Below, one piece after another: positions 1 through 8,908 of a stretch of DNA of 64,000 nucleotides; position 1 is the stretch's first letter, and each line of letters starts with the position of its first letter. Origin of the DNA: Azospirillum oleiclasticum (GTDB lineage: Bacteria > Pseudomonadota > Alphaproteobacteria > Azospirillales > Azospirillaceae). A program made the translations under genes and the position numbers. The notes under the pieces are model-generated. The model was given only the letters and a program-made list of their open reading frames with translations, had not been told where the DNA came from and made no database searches. The stretch covers positions 159,810-223,809 of the forward strand of contig NZ_JABFFR010000027.1 of the NCBI RefSeq assembly GCF_013423485.1. The letters run 5' to 3'.

Positions 1-474
1 AACCTGCTGGTCGGCCGGCATTCGCGGGTCCGTCGCAGCGCTTGGCGGGAGTTCCTCTTCCTGCCCGGCGTGCGCCGCGGCGAACGGGCCGCGCGCCGCA
101 AGGTGGAGGAGATCCTCGACCTTCTGGACATGCAGCACCTGCGCGACGCGCTGGTCTGCGACCTGCCCTATGGCGCCCGCAAGAACGTCGAGCTGGCCCG
201 CGCGCTGTGCGCCGAGCCCGAGCTCCTGCTGCTGGACGAGCCGGCCTCCGGCCTCAATCCCGAGGAGACGGCCGACATGTCCTTCTGGCTCAAGGACATC
301 AAGGAGGAGTTGGGGGTCACCATCGTGATGGTGGAGCACGACATGAACCTTGTCGGCCGCATCGCCAACCGCGTGATGGCGCTGGCCGGCGGCCGGGTGC
401 TGTCGGTCGGCAGCGTCGAGGAGGTTCAGTCCAACGAGCGGGTGCAGACCGCCTATCTGGGGGCTGCGGCATGA
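1..474 (+). CDS. LIV-type ABC transporter ATPase (LivG-like), 5' end outside window
   Basis: This is the C-terminal part of a cytoplasmic ATPase that powers a branched-chain-amino-acid-type importer. The open frame runs from base 1 with no start in view. The Walker A loop is therefore outside the window, while the later motifs are visible: a degenerate signature LPYGARKNVELARAL, Walker B LLLLDEPASGL and the H-loop MVEHDMN. LivG proteins normally carry LPYG rather than LSGGQ at the signature, which supports LivG over LivF. The stop overlaps the next ATPase gene by four bases (ATGA), so the two are translationally coupled. Its permeases must lie upstream of the window. The downstream acyl-CoA ligase and binding protein suggest a carboxylic acid or aromatic substrate rather than leucine, but that is inference. 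Confidence 0.9.
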   Translation, partial: NLLVGRHSRVRRSAWREFLFLPGVRRGERAARRKVEEILDLLDMQHLRDALVCDLPYGARKNVELARALCAEPELLLLDEPASGLNPEETADMSFWLKDIKEELGVTIVMVEHDMNLVGRIANRVMALAGGRVLSVGSVEEVQSNERVQTAYLGAAA

Positions 475-1244
475 GCGATCCCCTTCTGGAAACCCGCAAT
501 CTGGAGACCTTCTACGGCCCGATCATGGCGATCGCCGGCGTCAGCCTGAAGGTCGCCGAGGGGAGCATCGTCACCGTGCTGGGTGCCAACGGCGCCGGGA
601 AGACGACGCTCCTGAAGACCATCTCGGGCGCCATCGACTGCCGCAAGGGGCAGGTGCTGTTCGGCGGCGAGCCGATCCAGAACCGCGACCCGGACGAGGT
701 CGCGCGCCGCGGCATCGGCCATGTGCCCGAAGGGCGCGAGGTGTTCCCCTTCCTCTCAGTCGGCGAGAATTTGACCCTGGGGGCCTGGGGCCGCTCCGAC
801 CGGGCCGGCATCGCGCGCGATCTGGAGACGGTCTACGGCTATTTCCCCGACCTGCGGACCAAGCATCGCGACATGGCGGGCTTCCTGTCCGGCGGCCAGC
901 AGCAGATGCTGGCGATCGGGCGCGCGTTCATGGGCAACCCGAAGCTGATGATCCTGGACGAGCCGTCGCTCGGCCTGTCGCCCCTTCTGACCCGGACCAT
1001 CTTCGCGATCATCCGGCGCATCAACCGCGAACAGGGCGTGACCGTCCTGCTGGTGGAGCAGAACGCCCGCGCCGCGTTGGAGGTGGCCGATCACGGATAC
1101 GTCATGGAGGTCGGCCGCGTGGTGATGGAGGCGCCGTGCGCGGTCCTGATGGAGAGCGAGGACGTCAAGGAATTCTACCTCGGCAAGGCGGAAACCGGCG
1201 TCAGGGGCGACCGACGCTGGAAGAAGCGCAAGACCTGGAGGTGA
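471..1244 (+). CDS. LIV-type ABC transporter ATPase (LivF-like)
   Basis: Second ATPase of the same importer, 257 residues. Walker A GANGAGKT is at residues 38-45, the signature LSGGQQQM near 139, Walker B MILDEPSLGL near 160, and the H-loop region reads LLVEQNARAAL, which is the usual LivF form. The start at 471 is the only one that avoids a long non-homologous N-terminal extension, and it overlaps the previous stop (ATGA). LivF pairs with LivG to form the nucleotide-binding dimer on the inner face of the membrane. The next gene starts two bases after the stop, so ATPases and the acyl-CoA synthetase appear to be one transcript. The C-terminal tail after the YLG motif is basic and about 15 residues longer than usual. 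Confidence 0.92.
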   Translation: MSDPLLETRNLETFYGPIMAIAGVSLKVAEGSIVTVLGANGAGKTTLLKTISGAIDCRKGQVLFGGEPIQNRDPDEVARRGIGHVPEGREVFPFLSVGENLTLGAWGRSDRAGIARDLETVYGYFPDLRTKHRDMAGFLSGGQQQMLAIGRAFMGNPKLMILDEPSLGLSPLLTRTIFAIIRRINREQGVTVLLVEQNARAALEVADHGYVMEVGRVVMEAPCAVLMESEDVKEFYLGKAETGVRGDRRWKKRKTWR

Positions 1245-1246
1245 GC

Positions 1247-3079
1247 ATGGCGAAGGTTGTGGTGAAGGACGGCGTGGTCACGGTCGATGGCCAGGATACG
1301 GTCGCCAAGCTCTTCCGTGACCGCGTCGGACGCTGGGGCGACCGCATCGCCATGCGCGAGAAGACCTTCGGCATCTGGGAGAGTCTGACGTGGCGGGACT
1401 TCGACCACAGCGCCCGGCGTCTGGCCGGCGGGCTGGTGGCGCTGGGGTTGAAGCGCGGCGACGTGGTGGCGATCCTGTCGGAAACCAACAAGGAATGGGT
1501 CTTCGCCGATATGGCGGTGCATCTCGCCGGCGGCATCGTCAACGGGATCTATCCCACCTACAAGGCGGACCAGGTCAAACACCTGCTGGCGGACAGCGGC
1601 GCCCGGTTCCTGTTCGTCGAGAACGAGGAGCAGCTCGACAAGTACCTGGAGGGGCGCGACCGGCTGCCGCTGGTCGAGAAGGTGTTCGTCTTCGACTGGA
1701 AGGGGCTGCGGGGATTCGAGGACCCTGAGGTGGTGCCGCTCGACCACCTCAGCGACCTGGGGGCCGGCTGGCTGGCCAACAACCCGGCGGTGCTGGACGC
1801 GATCGTGGACGAGGGCCGCTGCGCCGACACGGCGGTGCTGGTCTACACGTCCGGCACCACCGGACAGCCGAAGGGCGCGCGGATTCCCAACGCCTATCTG
1901 ATGTTCACGGTGGGCATCGCTCCCGACCACTATCCCGTCGGTCCCGACGACGAACTGCTGACCTATCTGCCGCTGTGCCATGCGGCGGAACGCATGCTCT
2001 CCCTGTGCATGTCGCTGGGGCACGGCCCGCGGCTCAACTTCGCCGAAAATTCGGAAACCGTGTTCCAGAACATCCAGGAGCTGTCGCCGACCCTGCTGTT
2101 CGCGGTGCCGCGCATCTGGGAGAAATTCTATTCCCGTGTCTCCACCCTGGTGTCGGAGGCGACCTGGATCGGGCAGTTGGGCTACAGGACGGCCCTGACG
2201 ATCGGCAGGAGGCGGGCGGAGCATCTCATCGCCGGACGGACGCCGCCCGTCGGCCTGCGGGTCGGTTTCGCGCTGGCCGACCTGCTGGTGTTCCGCAACA
2301 TCAAGATGCTGCTGGGTCTGGACCGTGCGCGCTTCATGCTGTCGGGCGCGGCGCCGATTTCAGCCGATCTGCTGAAATGGTATCTGGCGCTCGGCCTGCC
2401 GATCGCCGAGGTCTACGGGCAGACGGAAACGGGCGTCGCCACCTTCTCCGATCGAGGCCGCTTCAAACCGGGCACGGTGGGGCGCCCCGTGCCCGGGGTG
2501 GAGGTGCGAACCGATGCCCATGGTGAAATCCTGGTGCGGTCGCCCGGCGTCTTCAGCGGCTACCACAACATGGCGGAGGCCACCGCCGCCACGCTGGTCG
2601 ATGGCTGGGTGCGCACAGGCGATGTCGGCGTGATCGAAGGGGACGGGATGCTGCGCATCACCGACCGGATCAAGGACATCATCATCACGGCGGGCGGCAA
2701 GAACGTGACCCCGTCGCTGATCGAGAATCAGCTGAAGTTCTCGCCCTACATTTCCGACGCGATCGTCATCGGCGACCGGCGCAAGTACCTGACCTGCCTG
2801 ATCATGATCGACCAGGAGAATGTCGAGCATTACGCGCAGAGCAACGCCATCCCGTTCACCGACTACCGGTCACTGTGCGCGCGCCCCGAGGTGAAGACCC
2901 TGATCGAGGGGGAGATCCTCCGGGTGAACCAGCAGTTCTCGTCGGTCGAGCAGATCAAGAAATTCCGCCTCATCGACATCCTGCTCACCCCGGAAGATGA
3001 AGAATTGACTCCGACGATGAAGCTGAAGCGAGGCTTCGTCGAGAAGAAATACGCGGGGATGATCGAGCAGATGTACTGA
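1247..3079 (+). CDS. AMP-forming long-chain-type acyl-CoA synthetase
   Basis: 610-residue AMP-binding enzyme that activates a carboxylic acid to its CoA thioester through an acyl-adenylate. The phosphate loop YTSGTTGQPKGA is near residues 199-210. YGQTETG lies in the middle, GWVRTGDVG and ITDRIKDIIITAGGKN follow, and the C-terminal PTMKLKR segment holds the expected catalytic lysine. Length and these motifs match the FadD/FAA1-like branch rather than the shorter aryl-CoA ligases. The start at 1247 follows a good GGAGG site at spacing five. The gene sits between LIV-type ATPases and a LIV-type binding protein, a common arrangement in alphaproteobacteria, where imported acids are activated immediately. 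The actual substrate cannot be read from the sequence. Confidence 0.9.
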   Translation: MAKVVVKDGVVTVDGQDTVAKLFRDRVGRWGDRIAMREKTFGIWESLTWRDFDHSARRLAGGLVALGLKRGDVVAILSETNKEWVFADMAVHLAGGIVNGIYPTYKADQVKHLLADSGARFLFVENEEQLDKYLEGRDRLPLVEKVFVFDWKGLRGFEDPEVVPLDHLSDLGAGWLANNPAVLDAIVDEGRCADTAVLVYTSGTTGQPKGARIPNAYLMFTVGIAPDHYPVGPDDELLTYLPLCHAAERMLSLCMSLGHGPRLNFAENSETVFQNIQELSPTLLFAVPRIWEKFYSRVSTLVSEATWIGQLGYRTALTIGRRRAEHLIAGRTPPVGLRVGFALADLLVFRNIKMLLGLDRARFMLSGAAPISADLLKWYLALGLPIAEVYGQTETGVATFSDRGRFKPGTVGRPVPGVEVRTDAHGEILVRSPGVFSGYHNMAEATAATLVDGWVRTGDVGVIEGDGMLRITDRIKDIIITAGGKNVTPSLIENQLKFSPYISDAIVIGDRRKYLTCLIMIDQENVEHYAQSNAIPFTDYRSLCARPEVKTLIEGEILRVNQQFSSVEQIKKFRLIDILLTPEDEELTPTMKLKRGFVEKKYAGMIEQMY

Positions 3080-3122
3080 TGCGAAAGCCATGATTTCACA
3101 CCGATACGAAGGGGAGGACGCG

Positions 3123-4298
3123 ATGAAGGTTTCCGAACGGCTGATGGTCATCATGGCTGTTGCGGGTGTTGCCGTGATGGGGACGGGAACGGCGGCGGCG
3201 GACCCGCAGCGCGGCGTCCGGCCGGACAAGGTTGTTCTCGGCTCGCACACGGACCTGTCGGGGCCGCTGGCCATCTGGGGGGCCCCCGCGACCAACGGCG
3301 CGCGCCTGCGGATCGAGGAGGCGAATGCGGCCGGCGGCGTGCATGGCCGCAAGATCGAGTTCCTCGTCGAGGACACCGCCTATCAGGTGCCGCAGGCGGT
3401 GCGCGCAACGAACAAGCTCGTCTCCCGCGACGGCATCTTCGCGATGCTGCTGGGCGCCGGCACCTCGCAGAGCCTGGCGAGCATGGAAATCACCGACAAG
3501 GCCGGCATTCCGTCGCTCTTCCCGCTGACCGGCGCGCGGTCCATGGCGGAACCGCTTCATCCCCTGCACTTCACCTATTTCGTCAGCTACTACGACCAGG
3601 CCGCCGGCGGCCTGAAATACTTCCGGAAGACGCAGGACGTGCAGACGGTCTGCCTGCAGACCCACGCCAGCGACTATGGTGAGGAGATCACCAGGGGTGT
3701 GACGGACGCCGCCAGGGAGCTCGGGATGAAGCTCCTGATGGTGGGCACGCACAAGCCGACCGAGACCGACTTCGCCGGTGCCGCCACCGCGATCAAGAAC
3801 GCCGGATGCGATCTCGCCTATCTCGGCACCACGACCAAGGACACGATCGCGCTCCACACCACCCTGCGCAAGCTGGGCTTCAAGGGCACGACCGTCGGCA
3901 ACATGGTGTCCTACGTGCCGATCGTGGCGCAGGCCGGCGGCATGGACGGGTACTACGCCGTCACCCCCGCCATGATCCTCGACCCCAAGGACGGGGAGCC
4001 GGTAAAGAAGCGGTTCTTCGACGCCTATCGGGCGAAGTACAACGAGGCGCCCTCCCTGCAGTCGCAGGTCGGCTACGTATCGGCCGATCTGGCCATCAAG
4101 GCGATGGAGGCCGCCGGACGCGACCTCACCGTGCAACGGTTGACGGCCGCGCTGGAGGCTGTCCGGAACTACCGGGATCATTTCGGCGGCACGACGATCT
4201 CCTTCGGCCCTGACAAGCATTTCGGTGGCGACAGTCTTCTCCTGATGCAGGTGAAGGGGGCGGACTGGGCAATGGTTCAGGACAACCTTCCCTATTGA
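3123..4298 (+). CDS. ABC transporter substrate-binding protein (LIV/type 1 periplasmic)
   Basis: 391-residue periplasmic binding protein. Residues 1-26 form a Sec signal peptide with a hydrophobic core and an ATAAADP-type cleavage zone. The mature protein begins with the typical LIV pattern: VVLGSHTDLSGP, then NGARLRIEEANAAGGVHGRKIE, continuing through the two-lobed receptor fold. It would capture the ligand for the importer whose ATPases are at 1-1244. A strong GGGGAGG site precedes the start at 3123, 43 bases after the ligase stop. Members close to this sequence are often next to acyl-CoA ligases and are thought to bind aromatic or aliphatic acids. Substrate assignment here is inference from that context. 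Confidence 0.9.
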   Translation: MKVSERLMVIMAVAGVAVMGTGTAAADPQRGVRPDKVVLGSHTDLSGPLAIWGAPATNGARLRIEEANAAGGVHGRKIEFLVEDTAYQVPQAVRATNKLVSRDGIFAMLLGAGTSQSLASMEITDKAGIPSLFPLTGARSMAEPLHPLHFTYFVSYYDQAAGGLKYFRKTQDVQTVCLQTHASDYGEEITRGVTDAARELGMKLLMVGTHKPTETDFAGAATAIKNAGCDLAYLGTTTKDTIALHTTLRKLGFKGTTVGNMVSYVPIVAQAGGMDGYYAVTPAMILDPKDGEPVKKRFFDAYRAKYNEAPSLQSQVGYVSADLAIKAMEAAGRDLTVQRLTAALEAVRNYRDHFGGTTISFGPDKHFGGDSLLLMQVKGADWAMVQDNLPY

Positions 4299-4357
4299 AT
4301 GCGGCACGAAGCGGGGACGAGGCGGCCCCTTTCGAACGGGCAGGGGAGGGGATCGGG

Positions 4358-5452
4358 ATGCTTGAGGGAATCCGTATCATCGAGATCGAGGGGCTGGGAC
4401 CGGGGCCTTTTGCCGGAATGATGTTGGCCGATCTGGGCGCCGATATGATCGTCGTCCACCGGAAGACCGCGGACCCGGTACCGGGGAAGGCGGAACGCAA
4501 CCTGCTCGACCGCGGCAAACGGTCGATCGCGCTCGATCTCAAGGACGCCGGGGACGTGGCGGTCCTCAAGCGGCTGATCGCGGGTGCGCACGGCCTGATC
4601 GAGGGATTCCGGCCGGGCGTGATGGAGCGGCTCGGCCTCGGGCCGACGGAGCTGCTGGCGGTGCAGCCGCGGCTGGTCTATGGCCGCATGACCGGCTGGG
4701 GACAGAGCGGGCCGCGGTCGCAGCAGGCCGGGCACGATTTGAACTACATCGCGCTTTCGGGGGCGGCGTGGTTCGCTTCGCCGGCCGGCCAGCCGCCCTT
4801 TCCCCCGCCGACGCTGGTCGGCGACATCGGCGGCGGCGCCCTCTATCTGGTCGCCGGCCTGCTGGCTGGAATCCTGCGTGCGCACCGGAGCGGGACGGGA
4901 ACCGTGGTGGACGCCGCCATCGTGGACGGCTCCGCCCATATGATGAACCTGCTCATGTCCCTGCGCCCCGCCGGTCCCCGGGCGTCCGACCGAGGCCATG
5001 GGCTGCTGGACGGACCGCACTGGAGCCGCTGCTATGCCTGCACCGACGGCGGCTGGATCTCGGTGCAGTGCCTGGAGCCGAAGTTCTACGCCGTCTTCCT
5101 CGAAAAACTCGGCCTGCGCGACGACCCCGGATTCGCCCGACAGTTCGTCCCGGAGGCATGGCCGGTGCTTGCCGGCCGGCTATCCGGAATCTTCGCGGCG
5201 CAGCCACTCGCCTGTTGGGTGGAACTGTTCGCCGGCAGCGACGCCTGCGTCGCGCCGGTGCTGTCGCCGGAGCAAGCCGCCGAGGACCCGCACCTGGCTG
5301 CCCGCGGCACCTGGGTTGCGGCCGAGGGAGGCCTCCAGGCCGGCGCCGCCCCGCGCTTCGACGGCCGGCTGCCCGACACGCCACGGGCGAGCCCGTCCCG
5401 CGGCGAGCACACGGCGGCCATCCTGGCGGAACTGGGCGCACGGCCGGTATGA
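4358..5452 (+). CDS. class III CoA transferase (CaiB/BaiF family)
   Basis: 364-residue family III CoA transferase, which moves CoA between carboxylic acids through an aspartyl-CoA thioester; some family members are racemases such as AMACR. Diagnostic segments are the N-terminal GIRIIEIEGLGPGPFAGMM, the YGRMTGWGQSGP loop and AGHDLNYIALSGA, whose aspartate (near residue 128) is the expected catalytic residue. The start at 4358 follows GGGGAGGGG at a sensible distance. An in-frame ATG at 4295 would overlap the binding-protein stop and adds residues not typical of the family. The protein is a little shorter than the usual 390-400. AMACR-like activity is as likely as CoA transfer. The stop overlaps the next gene by four bases. 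Confidence 0.87.
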   Translation: MLEGIRIIEIEGLGPGPFAGMMLADLGADMIVVHRKTADPVPGKAERNLLDRGKRSIALDLKDAGDVAVLKRLIAGAHGLIEGFRPGVMERLGLGPTELLAVQPRLVYGRMTGWGQSGPRSQQAGHDLNYIALSGAAWFASPAGQPPFPPPTLVGDIGGGALYLVAGLLAGILRAHRSGTGTVVDAAIVDGSAHMMNLLMSLRPAGPRASDRGHGLLDGPHWSRCYACTDGGWISVQCLEPKFYAVFLEKLGLRDDPGFARQFVPEAWPVLAGRLSGIFAAQPLACWVELFAGSDACVAPVLSPEQAAEDPHLAARGTWVAAEGGLQAGAAPRFDGRLPDTPRASPSRGEHTAAILAELGARPV

Positions 5453-6411
5453 GCGGCGGCCTTTTCGACCGGTGCCGGCTGCCGGTCATCGGGGCCCCGA
5501 TGTTCATGGTTTCCCGGCCGGCGCTGGTGATCGCGCAATGCCGCGCCGGGATCATCGGCGCCTTCCCGGCTCTGAACGCCCGCAGCACCGGCCAGCTCGA
5601 CGGGTGGCTGCACGAGATCCGGGCGGCGCTGGGGCAGGGCGACGCCCCCTTCGCGGTGAACCAGATCCTGCACCGCTCCAACGACCGTGCCGCGGCCGAT
5701 CTGGAGGTGATCGTCCGTCACGAGGTGCCGGTCGTCATCACCTCCCTGTCCAATCCGGCTCCTGTGGTGGAGGCGGTCCACCGCTATGGCGGAACCGTCC
5801 TGCACGACGTCATCGACACGCGCCATGCCCGCAAGGCGCTGGACGACGGGGTCGATGGACTGGTGGCGCTCTGCGCCGGGGCCGGCGGCAACACAGGCCG
5901 CCACAACCCATTCGCTTTGGTGGCCGGAATCCGGGAGTTCCATTCCGGCCTGCTCGGTCTGGCGGGCGGCATTTCGACCGGGCAGGGCATTGCCGCGGCC
6001 TGCGCGCTGGGAGCGGACTTCGCCTACATGGGAACGCGGTTCATCGCCAGTTCGGAAGCCGACGCCCCGAAGGCTTACAAGGATGCGGTCGTCGCGGCAG
6101 GCATCGACGACGTGGTGTGCACCCGGGCCGTCACCGGTGTCCCGGCCAGCTTTCTGAAGGCGAGCCTGGCCGCTGCCGGACTGGACGCCGACCGTCTTCC
6201 CGGAGCGGACGGAAACATGGATTTCGGTGCCGGGGGAGCCGGCAAGGCTTGGCGCGACATCTGGTCCGCCGGGCAGAGCGTCGCCGGCGTCCGCGGCGTT
6301 GCCACGGCGGCGGCCATCGTCGACGAGCTGGAAACGGGGTTCCACGAGGGGCGGCGCCGGCTGTCCGGCGCGATCAAGAGGCCGCGATGCACATTCACGG
6401 CGGAGGGCTGA
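5449..6411 (+). CDS. nitronate monooxygenase-like FMN TIM-barrel protein
   Basis: 320-residue FMN-binding TIM barrel of the 2-nitropropane dioxygenase/nitronate monooxygenase family, related also to the enoyl reductase FabK. N-terminal LPVIGAPMFMVS, central VVITSLSNP, LAGGISTGQGIAAACALGADFAYMGTRF (phosphate binding) and the C-terminal AGQSVAG segment are all present. The conserved histidine of the AGGH motif, the usual catalytic base for nitronate oxidation, is replaced by asparagine at about residue 148 (AGGNTGRHNP). True nitronate oxidation is therefore doubtful, and an enoyl-CoA-reductase-like or other redox role on a CoA substrate is plausible. The ATG overlaps the CoA transferase stop (ATGA), so it belongs to the same operon. 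Confidence 0.85.
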   Translation: MSGGLFDRCRLPVIGAPMFMVSRPALVIAQCRAGIIGAFPALNARSTGQLDGWLHEIRAALGQGDAPFAVNQILHRSNDRAAADLEVIVRHEVPVVITSLSNPAPVVEAVHRYGGTVLHDVIDTRHARKALDDGVDGLVALCAGAGGNTGRHNPFALVAGIREFHSGLLGLAGGISTGQGIAAACALGADFAYMGTRFIASSEADAPKAYKDAVVAAGIDDVVCTRAVTGVPASFLKASLAAAGLDADRLPGADGNMDFGAGGAGKAWRDIWSAGQSVAGVRGVATAAAIVDELETGFHEGRRRLSGAIKRPRCTFTAEG

Positions 6412-6535
6412 TCGACCTTCCCGACACCGGGGCATGCGCGAGCGGACTGTTGCGAACGGTCTTGCATTGGTTTTGTGGCAGGGGGGGAATGCGCGGGATC
6501 GCGTGCGGGGCCGACGGAAAGCCAATCCGGCGGAG

Positions 6536-7975
6536 GTGACGGAGCATACGACGATCGATATGCTCCACAAGCGGGTGGAGCTGTGGTCGGACTGGGTTGC
6601 ATTGGTTGGACGGTCCTGCAACCGTGACGAGGTGCGGTTGACCTATGCCGACTTGTACCGGCGGGTCGACAGGCTGGCCGACGGCCTGCGCCGCCTCGGC
6701 GTGCGATCCGGGGACCGCGTCGGCATCCTGATGGACAACCGATCCGGCTGCGAGGCCATGGTCGGCGTGCTGGCGATCCATCGCCTGCGGTGTGTGTTCG
6801 TTCCGCTCAACGCCCGCTACGCGCCCGCCGAAGTCGCCTACGCGATCGACAAGGCGGAATGCACCGCCGTGATTGCCGCGTCCGACCGGATCGCCAAGCT
6901 GAAGACGGTGCGGCAGAACCTGCCGACGCTGAAGCACGTTGTCGCGCTGGACGATGCCGACGGGCTCGGCCCCACCTACGCCGAGGTCATCGAGGCCGGC
7001 GATCCGGTCGCCTCCGCCTGGCCGAAGGTCACGCCCGACGACGTGGTGCAGAGCTTCTTTCCGTGCTTCGTCACCGCCGGTCCCCGCTGCCTCGTCCTGC
7101 CGTCCTGGTGGGCGGGGGGCACGTCGGTGATGGGCCCGTCGATGGCGGTGGAGGACGTGCTGGCGCGGCTGCGACGCGAGCGTTCGACCATCTATTACGC
7201 CGTTCCGTCCTTCTTCATCTTTCTGCTCGAAGCCTTCGACCGCGGCCGGCACGACCTGTCGAGCGTCCGCCAGTTCGTCTACGGCGGCGCCGCGATGTCG
7301 CGGGAGGTGATCGGAAAGCTGGCCCAGGCGTTTCCCCGCATCCGCCTGATGCAGACATACGGATCGACGGAGCTGGGGCCGTCCGGCACCGTCCTCGATC
7401 CGGAACATCCCCTGACCAGGCTTGGTTCGATCGGGCGCCCGATGCCGTCGGTCGAGGTCGCCCTTGTCGACGAGACGGGGAAGCCCGTTCCGACCGGTGA
7501 CGTCGGGGAAATCGCCATCAAGGCGCCTTGCGTCCTGGAGCGTTGCTACAAGGATCCGGAAAACACGGCCGCGGCCTTCCGCGACGGCTGGCTCCTGAGC
7601 GGAGACCTTGGCAGGGCCGACGACGACGGGTTCCTCTACCATGTCGACCGGAAGAAGGACATGATCATCCGGGGCGGCCACAACATCGGCCCGATGGAGA
7701 TCGAGAACGTGCTCTTCCAGCATCCCGGCGTGGCGGAGGCCGCCGCCGTGGCGGTCCCCCACCCGCGGCTCGGCGAGGACATCCATGTCTTCGTGGTCTG
7801 CCGCACCGGCGCCAGCCCGACCGACGAGGAACTCGCCGCCTTCTGCCGCGAGCGGCTGGCGGACGACAAGGTTCCGCGACGGATCACCTTCGTGGACGCG
7901 CTGCCCCGCAACCCCATGGGAAAGGTGCTGAAGACGACGCTGCGCCAGATGGCGGTCGAAACATCCGACGGCTAG
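6536..7975 (+). CDS. AMP-forming acyl-CoA synthetase, apparently lacking the P-loop (probably inactive)
   Basis: Clear member of the AMP-forming acyl-CoA synthetase family: TYADLYRRVDRLADGLRRLG at the N terminus, QTYGSTELGPSGT in the middle, DGWLLSGDLG, HVDRKKDMIIRGGHNIGP and the C-terminal catalytic-lysine motif NPMGKVLK. The ATP phosphate loop, normally (Y/F)TSGTTGxPKG, is missing. The sequence goes from SAWPKVTPDDVVQ straight to the FPCFVTAGPR block, as if about 40 codons had been removed in frame. At about 479 residues it is also shorter than usual. I chose GTG 6536 because it gives a typical N terminus; ATG 6560 is the alternative and neither has an ideal ribosome site. It lies 124 bases after the previous gene and ends tail-to-tail with the TetR gene, sharing four bases. 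Confidence 0.8.
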   Translation: MTEHTTIDMLHKRVELWSDWVALVGRSCNRDEVRLTYADLYRRVDRLADGLRRLGVRSGDRVGILMDNRSGCEAMVGVLAIHRLRCVFVPLNARYAPAEVAYAIDKAECTAVIAASDRIAKLKTVRQNLPTLKHVVALDDADGLGPTYAEVIEAGDPVASAWPKVTPDDVVQSFFPCFVTAGPRCLVLPSWWAGGTSVMGPSMAVEDVLARLRRERSTIYYAVPSFFIFLLEAFDRGRHDLSSVRQFVYGGAAMSREVIGKLAQAFPRIRLMQTYGSTELGPSGTVLDPEHPLTRLGSIGRPMPSVEVALVDETGKPVPTGDVGEIAIKAPCVLERCYKDPENTAAAFRDGWLLSGDLGRADDDGFLYHVDRKKDMIIRGGHNIGPMEIENVLFQHPGVAEAAAVAVPHPRLGEDIHVFVVCRTGASPTDEELAAFCRERLADDKVPRRITFVDALPRNPMGKVLKTTLRQMAVETSDG

Positions 7976-8688
7976 CTGGGGTCCCCCGGCACCGCCGGAT
8001 TGCCGGCGGGCCATTTCGCGGCTTCGCCCTTCAGGCCGAACGAGATGAACTTGCGATAGGTTTCCACCGCCTTGGGCAGGGCCTCGCTGATGTTGCCGCT
8101 GCGGGCGACATACTGGGCGTACACATAGTCACGGGCGGAAATCATGAGGTAGGCCAGCGTGTCCAGTTCGCTCTCGTCGTAACCGGGCAGCTCTCCGTTC
8201 TCCCAGCTCCGCCGCAGCGCCTTGCGGAAATGCCGCATGATGTTGTCGATGTGCGTGCGGTAGGCCGCCGGGGCGTGCACCTCCGCCTCGTGCAGCAGGC
8301 GGAAGAACCAGGGATGGTCCTTGGCGAACTCGAAGAAGGCGTGCAGGCCCCGCTGCTCGAGTTCCAGGAAGTCCCTGGCCCCCTTCACGGAGCCGCGGAG
8401 ATGTTCGAGCACTTCGAGCCCCTTGGCAGGGAGCAGCTCGTCGAACAGCTCCTGCCGGCTTTCGAAATGGCGGTAGAAGGTGCCATGGGCCAGCCCGGCG
8501 CGCTCGGTGATGCGTGAGATCGACGCCTCGGCGTAGCCGTACTCGCCGATCACCTCGGCCGCCGCCTGCATGAGCGCGTTGCGGTTCTGCTCGACCTGTT
8601 CGGCACGTGTCGGCTTCGTCCGGGGATTGCGGGCACGTCTCCTGGCCAGGGACGCCTCCCGCGGTTCCGTCGGCTCCACATTCGCCAT
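7972..8688 (-). CDS. TetR/AcrR family transcriptional regulator, paralogue of 55101
   Basis: 238-residue TetR-type repressor or regulator. The DNA-binding domain occupies about residues 35-85: ALMQAAAEVIGEYGYAEASI, SRITERAGLAHGTFYRHFES, then RQELFDELLP. The C-terminal ligand domain is divergent, as usual. A basic N-terminal stretch (RRRARNPRTKP) precedes the HTH. The start at 8688 is preferred; a longer frame back to 8808 is open but reads like non-coding DNA and no start has a strong ribosome site. The HTH region matches the TetR protein at 55101 at 35 of 51 positions by eye, a level that suggests related operators. It faces away from the truncated crotonase at 8909, with the perfect palindrome at 8818-8843 between them. 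Confidence 0.92.
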   Translation of the reverse strand: MANVEPTEPREASLARRRARNPRTKPTRAEQVEQNRNALMQAAAEVIGEYGYAEASISRITERAGLAHGTFYRHFESRQELFDELLPAKGLEVLEHLRGSVKGARDFLELEQRGLHAFFEFAKDHPWFFRLLHEAEVHAPAAYRTHIDNIMRHFRKALRRSWENGELPGYDESELDTLAYLMISARDYVYAQYVARSGNISEALPKAVETYRKFISFGLKGEAAKWPAGNPAVPGDPS

Positions 8689-8815
8689 GCACGCACCGTT
8701 CGGTTGCTCGGATCGGTCATGTTCATCCCCAACACAAAGCGCCCCCTCCGTCAACCCGGGGATCGCGCCGCGGCGGGTGATGGACCGGTCCGGGCGCATG
8801 CCGGACACACAGTAA

Positions 8816-8872
8816 ATGAATAGTGATTCTTAAGTCACTATTCTTGACGCGGCATGGCGGGCGCCGTAGGGT
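8816..8872 (+). promoter_or_regulatory. element B site 1 (ATGAATAGTGA-N8-TCACTATTCTT) abutting a promoter
   Basis: A nine-base perfect inverted repeat GAATAGTGA / TCACTATTC with an 8-base spacer lies at 8818-8843. It is directly followed by TTGACG (8844-8849) and, 17 bases on, TAGGGT (8867-8872), a plausible -35/-10 pair for the crotonase at 8909. The same 30-bp layout recurs at 45818, 46505 and 56004, each time abutting a TTGA-type -35. Adjacent TetR genes make a TetR operator likely. The position just upstream of -35 would also suit an activator. Confidence 0.75.
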
Positions 8873-8908
8873 GCCGCTGTCCTTCAGCGGCGTCGGAGCG
8901 GACCGCGG

